Shown in pieces: positions 7,186-14,525 of a DNA stretch of 27,447 nt. The stretch lies in the NCBI GenBank assembly GCA_039908535.1, contig JAMOAW010000057.1:1-27447 (forward strand). Reading direction: 5' to 3'. The stretch is from JAMOAW01 sp039908535 (GTDB lineage Bacteria; Pseudomonadota; Magnetococcia; Magnetococcales; JADFZT01). The notes under the pieces are model-generated. The model saw nothing but the letters and a program-made list of their open reading frames with translations, searched no databases and was not told the DNA's origin. Each line of letters begins with the position of its first letter. Position 1 is the stretch's first letter. Both the position numbers and the translations under genes were made by a program.

Positions 7186-8183
7186 CCCCTCTATGCTAGC
7201 CTGTCCCTCGTCAAAACTTCATCCGTACTGAAAATGCTAACATTTTCTTTTGGCGCATGAAAGTCTTGCCACAATGATAAACATGGGAGACTTTTGGTTG
7301 CGGCGATTAAGATCCACCATCTAAAGAACGCTTTGGACTGGCGTTGTCGTGCGACATACAATCTCGTCGATATCTGCGGTCTTCGACTTTAAATGTCTGA
7401 ACCAATTTGAAGTCCTTTTCCAATGGCCATGAGCTATCAGCTATATCCGGTTTTCTTTTCCAAACCACCGGATAAGGTTTTGGCGAGGGATAGGGGAGAG
7501 GCAGCAGGTACCTTCAGCTACAGGGTCGTGGCACGCCCTGACACGGACTTGCAACCTGTTGGTGCAACGCCTTTGTAGGCGCGCACAATTTTTCCCTTCA
7601 GGGCATCATCCCATCCACTAATGCCTTACAACAGTCGTACCTGAGGCAATGGTACAGGATGACCGACCAAAATAACAATATTTCCGCGAGACCGACTTGA
7701 AAATTTCTACCAACCGAAAAAAATAGCAAAATACCGTCCCACGCTCTCCTAGCTTATTTTGCCGCCAACTATATCAGTCAAATAATTTAAACTCAATGAA
7801 TTTAAATAACAATATCAATATATTCCCCATTTTCTCTTCCAGAGGACCGCAGTGCGGTAAAGGGTACACTCGACTCCGCCAAGGTGCGAGACGGGATCGA
7901 ACTCAGCATTTTTGCGTATATTGCATAAGTTCTTGAATTTTATGGGAGAGGTCGGGGTAAATTTGTCAGAGGTCGGATTGGCAAAACTCCTCTGGCACCG
8001 ATAGGGAGAGAGGATAGAGGGGTGTTTTGGGAGAAAAATGAGCGTGTATCGACCTATGGGAAATTGGACATATGCTTTTGTGTTGTTTGTTAACCATTGA
8101 ATTTATTTGCTATTTTTAAATGAAAAAAGCCGCTTAGACCAGTTTGACTTGTGAATCACTCTCACAAAAGGATTATCCACATT
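7186..8183. other. Gene-free kilobase with palindromes
   Basis: I find no credible gene or RNA in this stretch. It holds the ABC-3C promoter region at its left end and several perfect or near-perfect inverted repeats: ATCCGG...CCGGAT (7445-7473), CAGGGTCGTGGCACGCCCTG (7521-7540) and ACCGCAGTGCGGT (7846-7858). A single perfect DnaA-box-like TTATCCACA lies at 8173-8181. Composition changes along the stretch (GC-richer to about 7650, then AT-rich), suggesting decayed mobile DNA joined to native intergenic DNA. Confidence 0.5.
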
Positions 8184-8993
8184 TTAGGGTTGCGACACAA
8201 GGGCAAAGATGAATAGACCTAAGAGAATTCGATAAATTGCAAAAACCATCAATGTTCGGCTGCGTAACCACTGCAAAAGCCAATGAATAACCATCAGCGA
8301 CGCCAAGGCCGAGGCCATTACCCCTACCCCTAAAACAGCTAATTCATGAGATGATGGCATGTTATGGTATAACTCTAACCCATCTAAACCAGCCGCTAAA
8401 ATACCCACCGGAATCGACATCAAAAAAGAAAAACGAGCAGCATCCCCACGATGAATCCCCATAAAAAGACCCGCCGTCATCGTAATCCCAGAACGTGACG
8501 TGCCAGGAATCAAGGCAAAAGCTTGGGCAATACCTATCACCATAACATCGCGCCAAGTGAGATCCTTTATGAAACGACTTCCAGAACCACGATCAGCAAA
8601 TCCTAAAAGTAAACCAAAAAAAATAGCCGTTGAAGCAATGACATATGGAGAACGAGCAACAGTTGAAATCGTATCATGAAAGGCCAATCCCGCAAGACCT
8701 GCCGGAATCGTCGCAAATCCAATCCCCCAGGCCAGTCGACCTTCTGCATTAGCACGTACATGCAATTGCCGCAAACTACGATAAAATCCCGCTGATAATT
8801 GAACAATATCGTGACGAAAATAAAATATCACTGCCATTAAACTGCCTGTATTGGCCGCAATATCAAAAATTAACCCCTGATCTTTCCAGCCAAAAAGATA
8901 AGGAGCCAAAATTAAATGCCCAGATGAACTTACTGGCAAAAATTCTGTTATGCCCTGAATCACCGATAAAATCACCGCATGAAAAAAATCCAT
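8184..8993 (-). CDS. uppP: Undecaprenyl-diphosphatase UppP/BacA
   Basis: This integral membrane phosphatase converts undecaprenyl diphosphate to the monophosphate carrier used for peptidoglycan and other envelope polymers, and confers bacitracin tolerance. The signature blocks are QGITEFLPVSSSGHLIL (residues 13-29, with Glu17) and IPGTSRSGITMTAGLFMG (162-179, with Arg167), plus FDIAANTGSLMAV. About seven to eight hydrophobic segments are visible. The frame extends to 9035, but MDFFHAVILSVIQG at 8993 matches the normal family start, giving 269 residues. The gene follows truA with about 45 bases between, so it is probably in the same transcript. Confidence 0.95.
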   Translation of the reverse strand: MDFFHAVILSVIQGITEFLPVSSSGHLILAPYLFGWKDQGLIFDIAANTGSLMAVIFYFRHDIVQLSAGFYRSLRQLHVRANAEGRLAWGIGFATIPAGLAGLAFHDTISTVARSPYVIASTAIFFGLLLGFADRGSGSRFIKDLTWRDVMVIGIAQAFALIPGTSRSGITMTAGLFMGIHRGDAARFSFLMSIPVGILAAGLDGLELYHNMPSSHELAVLGVGVMASALASLMVIHWLLQWLRSRTLMVFAIYRILLGLFIFALVSQP

Positions 8994-9038
8994 CAGAAAA
9001 ATCTCGCTCCACTTCTTGAAAAAATTCAAAAACAAAAA

Positions 9039-9751
9039 TTAAAAATAAATTTTTGTTCCATATTCCACCCGATTTAAATAAAGTCCATAAGCAGGAGCCG
9101 TTGGACCTGCTAAGGTTCGATCACAACTTGCAAAAACATGCCGAAAACGTTCGACATCCCATACCCCACGACCAACTAACAACAAACTACCCAGTATATT
9201 GCGAACTTGACGATGCAAAAAACTCCGCGCCCCTAAAATAATCCGTAACTCGGCGAGTTCGCTTGACAGGTGGAGGCACGAAATGATGAAAAATCATGCT
9301 TGCCAACTAAAATAGACAACGCCTCCCCCATCGCTGGACGATCCAATGGATGAAAAATATGCCAAACTCGAAAACGATCCAAAGCCGTCGGGCCTGGACG
9401 ATTGAGTAATCGATACATATACTCCCGATAAGTGGCATCAAAACGGGCATGAAAATCATCGGCTACCAACTCCACCTGACGTACCGAAAGAGCCTGCGAA
9501 GTCAACGCATTTAAAGAACGCATGTAAATCGCTATAGGAATCTCCCGATGTGTATCAAAATGGGCCACCTGAGCTAAAGCGTGCACCCCTGAATCGGTCC
9601 GACCCGCCCCGTGTACTCGAATCTCATGACCACAAAGACACTTCAGGGCCTGCTCTAAATCACTTTGAACCGTGAGACGATCCCCAGATTGATGCTGCCA
9701 TCCACAGTATCCTCTGCCATCATATTCCAAAATTAAACGATAACGTGCCAA
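9039..9751 (-). pseudogene. truA: tRNA pseudouridine(38-40) synthase, disrupted by internal deletion
   Basis: The first frame (9751 to 9233) encodes a normal TruA N-terminus: YRLILEYDGRGYCGWQHQ, the catalytic loop GAGRTDSGVHALAQVAHF (Asp53), and LVGKHDFSSFRASTCQ. It then hits TAG. The C-terminal part is intact in another frame (about 9255 to 9039): ELRIILGARSFLHRQVRN, then SLLLVGRGVW and DRTLAGPTAPAYGLYLNRV. Against the usual spacing between CQxxxP and the SFLHRQVRN block (about 21 residues in E. coli TruA), about 14 residues are missing and the phase is off. That implies a deletion of roughly 40 bases rather than a single-base error. TruA modifies anticodon-arm U38-40. Loss should impair tRNA function but is tolerated in some bacteria. 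A truncated 172-residue protein would lack the C-terminal domain. Confidence 0.85.
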
Positions 9752-9872
9752 AATACTCTACCTGACCATTGTATGGATGGATCCTCAAAAAAAGATCGCC
9801 ATAGAAAATACAATAAAAATCAATAAATATAGATTTTTATAAGTATTCTCTATGACGACTTGCTATTTAAGA

Positions 9873-10334
9873 CTAAACAGCCGCCTTCTGAGCCTTGGCC
9901 GCCGCCACACGGGCCTTGGCCGCCGCAATCTTGGCCTGACGATCCTCCTCCTGAACAACAGCCGTTGACGCGGAACTCTCCTCAACACCCGTTTTACTTT
10001 CGGCTTTAACCTCTTCCGCAGTCGACCGGGTAGGAGAAGGAGATTTGCCAGCAGGAGCCTCTGAAGTGTTCTCCTCGTCCTGAGAACGACTCTTTTTCGG
10101 CGGCTTGCCAAGAGCTGGACGATAAATTTCTACCCGATCATCGTCATTTAAAGGAAGATCCAACGAAACGACCTTCCCAAAAATGCCTACTTTGTTGCTA
10201 CTTAGATCAATCTGCGAAAATTTTTTTAAAATTCCTGAACGCTCAATGGCCTGCAAAACGGTAGAACCCGCCTCCATTTCAAACTCAAGCAACATCTGTT
10301 TTTCAGGTTCTGCATAGGCTACAGACACTTTCAT
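9873..10334 (-). CDS. rnfH: RnfH-family ubiquitin-like protein with Ala/Lys-rich tail
   Basis: Residues 1-85 form the RnfH beta-grasp domain: VSVAYAEPEKQMLLEFEM, then GSTVLQAIERSGIL, KVGIFGKVVSLDLPL and DDRVEIYRPALGKPPK, all typical of the family. Its cellular role is poorly defined; members sit near Rnf or ratA/smpB genes. The last 65 or so residues are low-complexity, first Ser/Glu/Thr-rich and then an alanine/lysine/arginine repeat (AKARVAAAKAQKAAV), much longer than in typical RnfH (about 90-100 residues), and are probably disordered or helical. The ATG has a good Shine-Dalgarno (AAGGAG). It heads the rnfH-truA-uppP series. Confidence 0.85.
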   Translation of the reverse strand: MKVSVAYAEPEKQMLLEFEMEAGSTVLQAIERSGILKKFSQIDLSSNKVGIFGKVVSLDLPLNDDDRVEIYRPALGKPPKKSRSQDEENTSEAPAGKSPSPTRSTAEEVKAESKTGVEESSASTAVVQEEDRQAKIAAAKARVAAAKAQKAAV

Positions 10335-10496
10335 GAAACCGACTCCTTGCTCCTAGCGAAGATGATCACAACCCCATTTTGGGAAACCAGAGAGAATAGC
10401 CACATTATCGACTTTCTTTCAACTGCTTTTACCATTATATTGTACCTCTTTATCACACAATAAAAACACGATCAAACGACATGGACATAAAAAAAT

Positions 10497-11243
10497 ATGA
10501 AAATTTTTGCCGTTTACAATCTCAAAGGGGGGGTGGGCAAAACCACCACATCTGTTAATCTTTCCTATCTCTCCGCTATGGAGGGAGCGCGCACACTGAT
10601 TTGGGATCTGGATCCTCAAGGGGGTACCAGCTATTATCTGTGCGTTAAACCAAAAATAAAAGGGGGAACCAGAGAACTCCTGCAATCCAAACCACCTTTG
10701 GATTCCCTCCTGCGCATGACTGGATATCCCAATCTCGATATGCTGCCCAGTGACATCTCATACCGAAATATGGACAGTATCCTCCAAGAGAGCCATCAAA
10801 AACCAGGAAGCGTCTTGGGACAATTTCTTAAACCCCTTGCCAATAAATACGATCACATTTTTTTAGATTGCCCTCCTGGGCTCTCTTTGGTCACCGAAAA
10901 CGTCTTTCAATTGGCCGATGTCTTGATCATTCCTCTCATTCCATCGCCGCTCTCTCTGCGTGCTTACAACCGTTTAGTGCAATTTTTGGTCAAGCAACGT
11001 TCCAAAAAATTGGTGGTACTCCCATTCTTTAACTTGGTCAACATGAATAAACCCATTCACCAAGTGGTCATTAAAAATGTGATCGAAAAACATCGTATTT
11101 TTCTAAAACAAAGTCTACCAGACTCCAACATCATTGAGCTTATGGGGATCAAACGCTCTCCCATTTTTACCTATGCCAAACAATCAGAAGAGGCCAAAGC
11201 CCTTCAAGCACTTTGGCAAGAAATTCTTTCGCGATCCGAATAA
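10497..11243 (+). CDS. ParA-family ATPase (orphan)
   Basis: This 248-residue deviant-Walker ATPase has KGGVGKTTTSVNLS (10-23), a Walker A' DLDPQGG (38-43) and a Walker B HIFLDCPPGLS. Such proteins dimerise on ATP, bind DNA non-specifically, and position plasmids, chromosomes or protein clusters. No ParB or centromere-like repeat is adjacent, and the neighbours are metabolic, so it is an orphan that could position a cellular cargo. The N-terminus starts directly at the P-loop strand, with no HTH extension as in plasmid ParA type Ia. It ends at a shared terminator with convergent cysM. Confidence 0.85.
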   Translation: MKIFAVYNLKGGVGKTTTSVNLSYLSAMEGARTLIWDLDPQGGTSYYLCVKPKIKGGTRELLQSKPPLDSLLRMTGYPNLDMLPSDISYRNMDSILQESHQKPGSVLGQFLKPLANKYDHIFLDCPPGLSLVTENVFQLADVLIIPLIPSPLSLRAYNRLVQFLVKQRSKKLVVLPFFNLVNMNKPIHQVVIKNVIEKHRIFLKQSLPDSNIIELMGIKRSPIFTYAKQSEEAKALQALWQEILSRSE

Positions 11244-11248
11244 AAGAG

Positions 11249-11275
11249 AGGGTGGAAACACCCTTTCCTTATTTA
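11249..11275. terminator. Bidirectional terminator between parA-like gene and cysM
   Basis: A perfect six-base stem AGGGTG-GAAA-CACCCT (11249-11264) is followed on the plus strand by TTCCTTATTT and on the minus strand by CTCTTTTA. It sits between two convergent genes, so it can serve both. Confidence 0.7.
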
Positions 11276-11291
11276 TATCAATGCAAATGGA

Positions 11292-12179
11292 TCAAGAAAA
11301 AAGATTCTCTGAAAGATATCGATCCCCACGATCGGGAAGAATGACCACAATACAGGCTGGCTCTGTTTGGATGCCAGCCAAGCGCAAAGCCACCGCAACC
11401 GCTCCGCCAGAGGAGAGACCAGCAAAAATTCCCTCCTCGCGGGCCAAACGGTGCATGGCCTCCATGGCCTCTTCTGTCGTGACATCCAACACCTGATCCA
11501 CCCGTTTCGGATCAAAAATCTTGGGTAAATATTCCATAGGCCAGCGTCGAATTCCAGGAATTTTCGCCCCTTCTGCCGGCTGAACCCCAATAATTTGGAT
11601 CGAATTGTTTCGCTCTTTTAACGCTCTGGAAACCCCCATAATGGTTCCAGTCGTGCCCATGGCACTGACAAAATGGGTCACCCGACCACCCGTTCCTTCC
11701 CAAATCTCTGGACCCGTAGAACGGTAGTGCATACGCCAATTATCTGGATTGGAAAATTGATCAAACATCAAGCTTTTCTCGTTTTCCACCATCTCTCTGG
11801 CGCGATCAATCGCCCCCTCCATGCTGAATTTGGCAGGGGTCAACTCAATGTCAGCCCCATAAGCCAACATCACCTGGCGTCGTTCGAGGGTCATATTTTC
11901 CGGCATCACCAGGGTAATCGCATAGCCACGCCGGGCGGCAATCATGGCCAACGCAATGCCCGTGTTCCCACTGGTGGGCTCAATAATACGCATTCCTGGA
12001 CGCAACTCTCCCCGAGATTCCGCCCCCATAAACATACCCAAGGCCGCTCGATCTTTGACCGAACCGCCTGGATTGTTGCCCTCTAATTTTACAAGGATCC
12101 GTGTCCCTTTAAAAGGACGCCCCATGCGATCCAAATCCACCAATGGGGTTGCACCGATAATTGATTCCAATATGGACAT
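11292..12179 (-). CDS. cysM: Cysteine synthase B (O-acetylserine sulfhydrylase)
   Basis: This PLP enzyme joins O-acetylserine with sulfide or thiosulfate to make cysteine or S-sulfocysteine. Visible motifs are the PLP lysine in NNPGGSVKDRAA (Lys42), the substrate loop EPTSGNTGIAL, the phosphate-binding loop SAMGTTGTIMG, and GLSSGGAVAVAL near the C-terminus. The length of 295 residues fits CysM. The frame extends to 12212, but the ATG at 12179 (MSILESIIGATPLVDL) has a strong Shine-Dalgarno (AGGAGAAGG), so I use it. CysK and CysM are close relatives; the overall block pattern favours CysM. Confidence 0.9.
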   Translation of the reverse strand: MSILESIIGATPLVDLDRMGRPFKGTRILVKLEGNNPGGSVKDRAALGMFMGAESRGELRPGMRIIEPTSGNTGIALAMIAARRGYAITLVMPENMTLERRQVMLAYGADIELTPAKFSMEGAIDRAREMVENEKSLMFDQFSNPDNWRMHYRSTGPEIWEGTGGRVTHFVSAMGTTGTIMGVSRALKERNNSIQIIGVQPAEGAKIPGIRRWPMEYLPKIFDPKRVDQVLDVTTEEAMEAMHRLAREEGIFAGLSSGGAVAVALRLAGIQTEPACIVVILPDRGDRYLSENLFS

Positions 12180-12328
12180 CGCCTTCTCCTGAAAAAATTT
12201 AGTCTCCTCCAACTTTCTACAATTTTAACCCCTTTATGACCATCCTCCAAGAGTTGACCTTTATTCAAAAACATCTTACTGCCATTTTTCCTTTGCCTTG
12301 AAGAAAAGAAACAGGTATCCTCGGATTT

Positions 12329-12428
12329 GTCAAAGGGGAGTAGTCGCTCTTTTCGCAACGAAAGAGGCGTGTATCAACATACCTGGCACAATCGCCATGG
12401 TACGCGCGGTCATGATGAGACCTTGGAC
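12329..12428 (+). promoter_or_regulatory. yybP-ykoY manganese riboswitch
   Basis: The conserved parts of this Mn2+-sensing aptamer are present in order. Stem P1 is GTCAAAGG (12329-12336) paired with CCTTGGAC (12421-12428), with one mismatch. Then come the invariant GGGGAGTAG (12335-12343), a hairpin CGCTCTTTTCGCAACGAAAG, TCAACATACC (12374-12383), and the 3' element CATGATGAGACCTTGG. It lies in the leader of the GDT1-type gene at 12663, a family repeatedly found under this riboswitch, so it should turn on Mn2+ export when manganese is high. Confidence 0.88.
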
Positions 12429-12433
12429 CTACT

Positions 12434-12464
12434 GAAACGTCCTGCTGGAAGCTGGGCGCGTTTC
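12434..12464 (+). promoter_or_regulatory. Hairpin in the riboswitch expression platform
   Basis: GAAACG (12434-12439) pairs with CGTTTC (12459-12464), and the interior CCTGCT/AGCTGG can extend the stem. TTTATGG follows. It is immediately downstream of the aptamer, and the start codon is about 200 bases away, so control is more likely by transcription attenuation than by hiding the ribosome-binding site. This is inference. Confidence 0.45.
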
Positions 12465-12662
12465 TTTATGGTTCAGGTTTAATGGCCCGCTTCCCACTTT
12501 TTTATCTGATGATAACCCCAAATTTCTTTTTTAATCGCCCAAAACTCCCGCTTCAATCTTGTTTTATTGGGGTGTTTACACCCTTTTTTTCCCCTGTCAA
12601 AACGACCGGGGCATCGCTGGTTTATGGCTTTTTTCCTTCCCTAACCTTGGAGACAAAACATC

Positions 12663-13259
12663 ATGAATGAAACCATCCCCACCATTATGCAGTGGATAAC
12701 CCCCACAGTGACAACATTTGGGCTGATTTTTCTTGCTGAATTAGGGGATAAAACGCAATTGGTCTGCATGACTCTAGCCGCTAGGCACCGACCTATGCCC
12801 GTCATTATTGGGGCCATTTCCGCTTTTATCGCCTTAAACACCCTTGCCGTCGTCTTTGGAGCCGGGCTTTCTGAATGGATTCCCGAAAAAGTATTGGCCG
12901 CCATCGTCGCTCTCCTCTTTGCAGTCTTTGGGATCCTCTCCCTGCGCAGTCAAAAAGAGGAAGAAGGGGATGAGGAGGTGCAAGAAAAAAGTGGCAAGAG
13001 CGTCATATTTACCACGTTTATGATGATTTTTCTGGCTGAAATGGGAGACAAAACCCAAATCGCCGTGGCTGGACTGGCAAGCACATTACCCGTGATTCCC
13101 GTCTGGATCGGTGGAACAATTGCCCTCTCGGCCTCCTCTGTGTTGGGTGTCTTGGCCGGACGAAAACTTCTCACCCGTATTCCCTTGCATCGCCTACAAC
13201 AAATAAGTGGCCTCTTTTTCTTGGCACTCGCTGCGTTGGCCGCAACAAAAATTTTCTAA
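12663..13259 (+). CDS. GDT1/UPF0016-family manganese exporter
   Basis: This 198-residue membrane protein has the two duplicated signature motifs of the TMEM165/GDT1/MneA family: AELGDKTQ (25-32) and AEMGDKTQ (125-132). Each lies in the first helix of a three-helix repeat, with an acidic loop (KEEEGDEEVQEKSGK, about 98-112) between. Bacterial members (MneA, Mnx) export Mn2+, and the two E-x-G-D-K-T motifs form the cation site. The upstream yybP-ykoY riboswitch strongly supports a manganese role. The start ATG follows a GGAG about ten bases upstream. A double copy of the intergenic repeat begins within a few bases of the stop codon. Confidence 0.92.
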   Translation: MNETIPTIMQWITPTVTTFGLIFLAELGDKTQLVCMTLAARHRPMPVIIGAISAFIALNTLAVVFGAGLSEWIPEKVLAAIVALLFAVFGILSLRSQKEEEGDEEVQEKSGKSVIFTTFMMIFLAEMGDKTQIAVAGLASTLPVIPVWIGGTIALSASSVLGVLAGRKLLTRIPLHRLQQISGLFFLALAALAATKIF

Positions 13260-13261
13260 TC

Positions 13262-13429
13262 GAACAGGATGCCCTTCGGGAAGAAAATTAAAATCAAAGA
13301 CAAAACCTTGGGGGATGAATCCCCCAAACCCCCTCTTTTTTTTAAAAATTAAAAAAGAAGGGTGGGGGGAATTGGGGGGCGGTTCTCCGCCCCCCAAGGT
13401 CTTGATTTTTATTTTTCCGATACATGAAC
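13262..13429. repeat. Composite GC-hairpin repeat, copy C1 (clearest unit)
   Basis: A complete unit of about 168 bases. The left edge is GAACAGGATGCCCTTCGGG. Hairpin 1 is CTTGGGGGATGAATCCCCCA followed by a T-rich run. An A/T spacer follows. Hairpin 2 is TTGGGGGGCGGTTCTCCGCC, closing on CCCCAA. The right edge is GGTCTTGATTTTTATTTTTC and then CGATACATGAAC. It sits directly after the manganese exporter stop, so hairpin 1 with its T run may act as a terminator. Confidence 0.88.
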
Positions 13430-13610
13430 AGGATGCCCTTCGGAAAAAATAAAAAACAAAACCGTGGGGAGTGACTTGATAAAAGATACGAACGAGCCCC
13501 CAGCCCCCTCTGTTAATAATTTAAAAAAAATGAGGGGAATCTGGGGGGCAGTTGCTTTAAAGTAGATTCGCCATTCAAGGTCTTGATTTTTTATTTTCCG
13601 ATATATTAAC
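13426..13610. repeat. Composite repeat, copy C2 in tandem and degenerate
   Basis: It starts with the same edge (GAACAGGATGCCCTTCGG), sharing GAAC with the end of C1, and ends with TCAAGGTCTTGATTTTTTAT and CCGATATATTAAC. The interior hairpins are degraded (GTGGGGAGTGACTTGAT, CCCCCAGCCCCCTCTG), so this copy is older or under weaker constraint. Confidence 0.75.
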
Positions 13611-13771
13611 AATATGTTCCAAAGCTATCTACAACCAAGCTTAGCTCCCCAGAGCCTTATTAAAGGATTCTTTAAGCCGTTGCTATCAGCACAGTAAAAA
13701 AAACTTGCCTTTATTGTCAAATTATGTTACATTATGGCATTATTTACAGAATAGACAGCTAGGTATAAAGA

Positions 13772-14173
13772 ATGAAAAATTTAATAACTGAATTAAAAGA
13801 AGAACATAAAGAAATACTAGATATAACATTGCAAATTGAAAAAAAATTATCAAAAAATAAGGATATTGAATTGGATGCATATAATCAAATAAGCATTCTT
13901 ATCGAAAAAATGCGTGAACATATTTTTACAGAAAATTTTAGAATTTTATCATATATATCAAAGAACCATAAAAATGAAGATAATGCCAAAAAATACGTGA
14001 TATTTATAAAAAAATTTGAAAATGAATTTAATGATTATTTAAAAAATGTAGAATCAAAAAATAATCTAACAATACGATCACATAAACAATATGCAATACA
14101 TCATCTTATAATATTAATTCAAGAACGAATTAATATAGAAGAAAACGACATATTTCCATTGATATTTAATTAA
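13772..14173 (+). CDS. Hemerythrin/HHE-like protein, strongly AT-rich
   Basis: This 133-residue all-helical protein has a four-helix-bundle iron-ligand pattern: LKEEHKEI (His12), MREHIFTENF (His50, Glu54), IRSHKQYAIHHLI (His104, His110, His111) and IEENDIFPLI (Glu123 or Asp126). This fits the HHE/hemerythrin cation-binding family, which binds oxygen or NO or repairs iron centres through a di-iron site. Which residues are ligands is inferred from spacing. Codons are dominated by A/T-ending forms (AAA, ATA, AAT), much more so than in neighbouring genes, which suggests recent acquisition. It lies between repeat copies C2 and D with no operon partner. Confidence 0.7.
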   Translation: MKNLITELKEEHKEILDITLQIEKKLSKNKDIELDAYNQISILIEKMREHIFTENFRILSYISKNHKNEDNAKKYVIFIKKFENEFNDYLKNVESKNNLTIRSHKQYAIHHLIILIQERINIEENDIFPLIFN

Positions 14174-14201
14174 AAAAATAATTCTGTCACTACCGAAAAC
14201 C

Positions 14202-14423
14202 TAGCACCCCCACATTTAAGTGTGGACGATTAACGCGTGCCTGAACAAAAAACAAAATCAAGACCTTGAGGGATTGCATCCCCAATCCCCCTGCTTTTTG
14301 AAGGAAGCAAAACCAAGGTCAAAAGAAAAATCAAAAGCAAAACCCTGGGGGCAATCCCCCAGACCCCTTTTTTTTTAAATAATAAAATCAAAAAACAGAC
14401 GACCACGGTTAAATGGTGATACC
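14202..14423. mobile_element. MITE-like composite element, copy D
   Basis: The left end AGCACCCCCACATTTAAGTG and right end GTTAAATGGTGATACC resemble the two ends of the smaller element at 26861-27009. The interior segment AGGAAGCAAAACC, then CCCTGGGGGCAATCCCCCAG, then AATAATAAAATCAAAAAACA and GACGACCACGGTTAA, matches that element in inverse orientation. It carries about 70 extra bases on the left with another hairpin (TTGAGGGATTGCATCCCCAA). No coding capacity. It lies between convergent genes and its hairpins may terminate both. Confidence 0.75.
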
Positions 14424-14525
14424 GTATTTTGTGCTCACCTACCCAAAAAATTTGAAAAATTTACAGGCTCTGAGAAAAAATATTTTAACCAATAGAAAAA
14501 TAAAACATTCGAATACAAAAATAGT

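Noticed and set aside
7881..7912. GACGGGATCGAACTC resembling the reverse complement of a tRNA T-loop
   Set aside because: No T-stem pairing and no anticodon or acceptor arms nearby on either strand.
9053..9241. Plus-strand frame of 62 codons between uppP and truA
   Set aside because: It is the complement of the out-of-frame C-terminal half of truA, which shows clear family motifs.
9863..10111. Arg/Leu-rich 82-codon frame inside rnfH
   Set aside because: Alternate-frame shadow of the low-complexity rnfH tail.
12641..13174. Two or three minus-strand frames opposite the GDT1-type gene
   Set aside because: Shadows of a gene with duplicated GDKTQ motifs and an upstream riboswitch.
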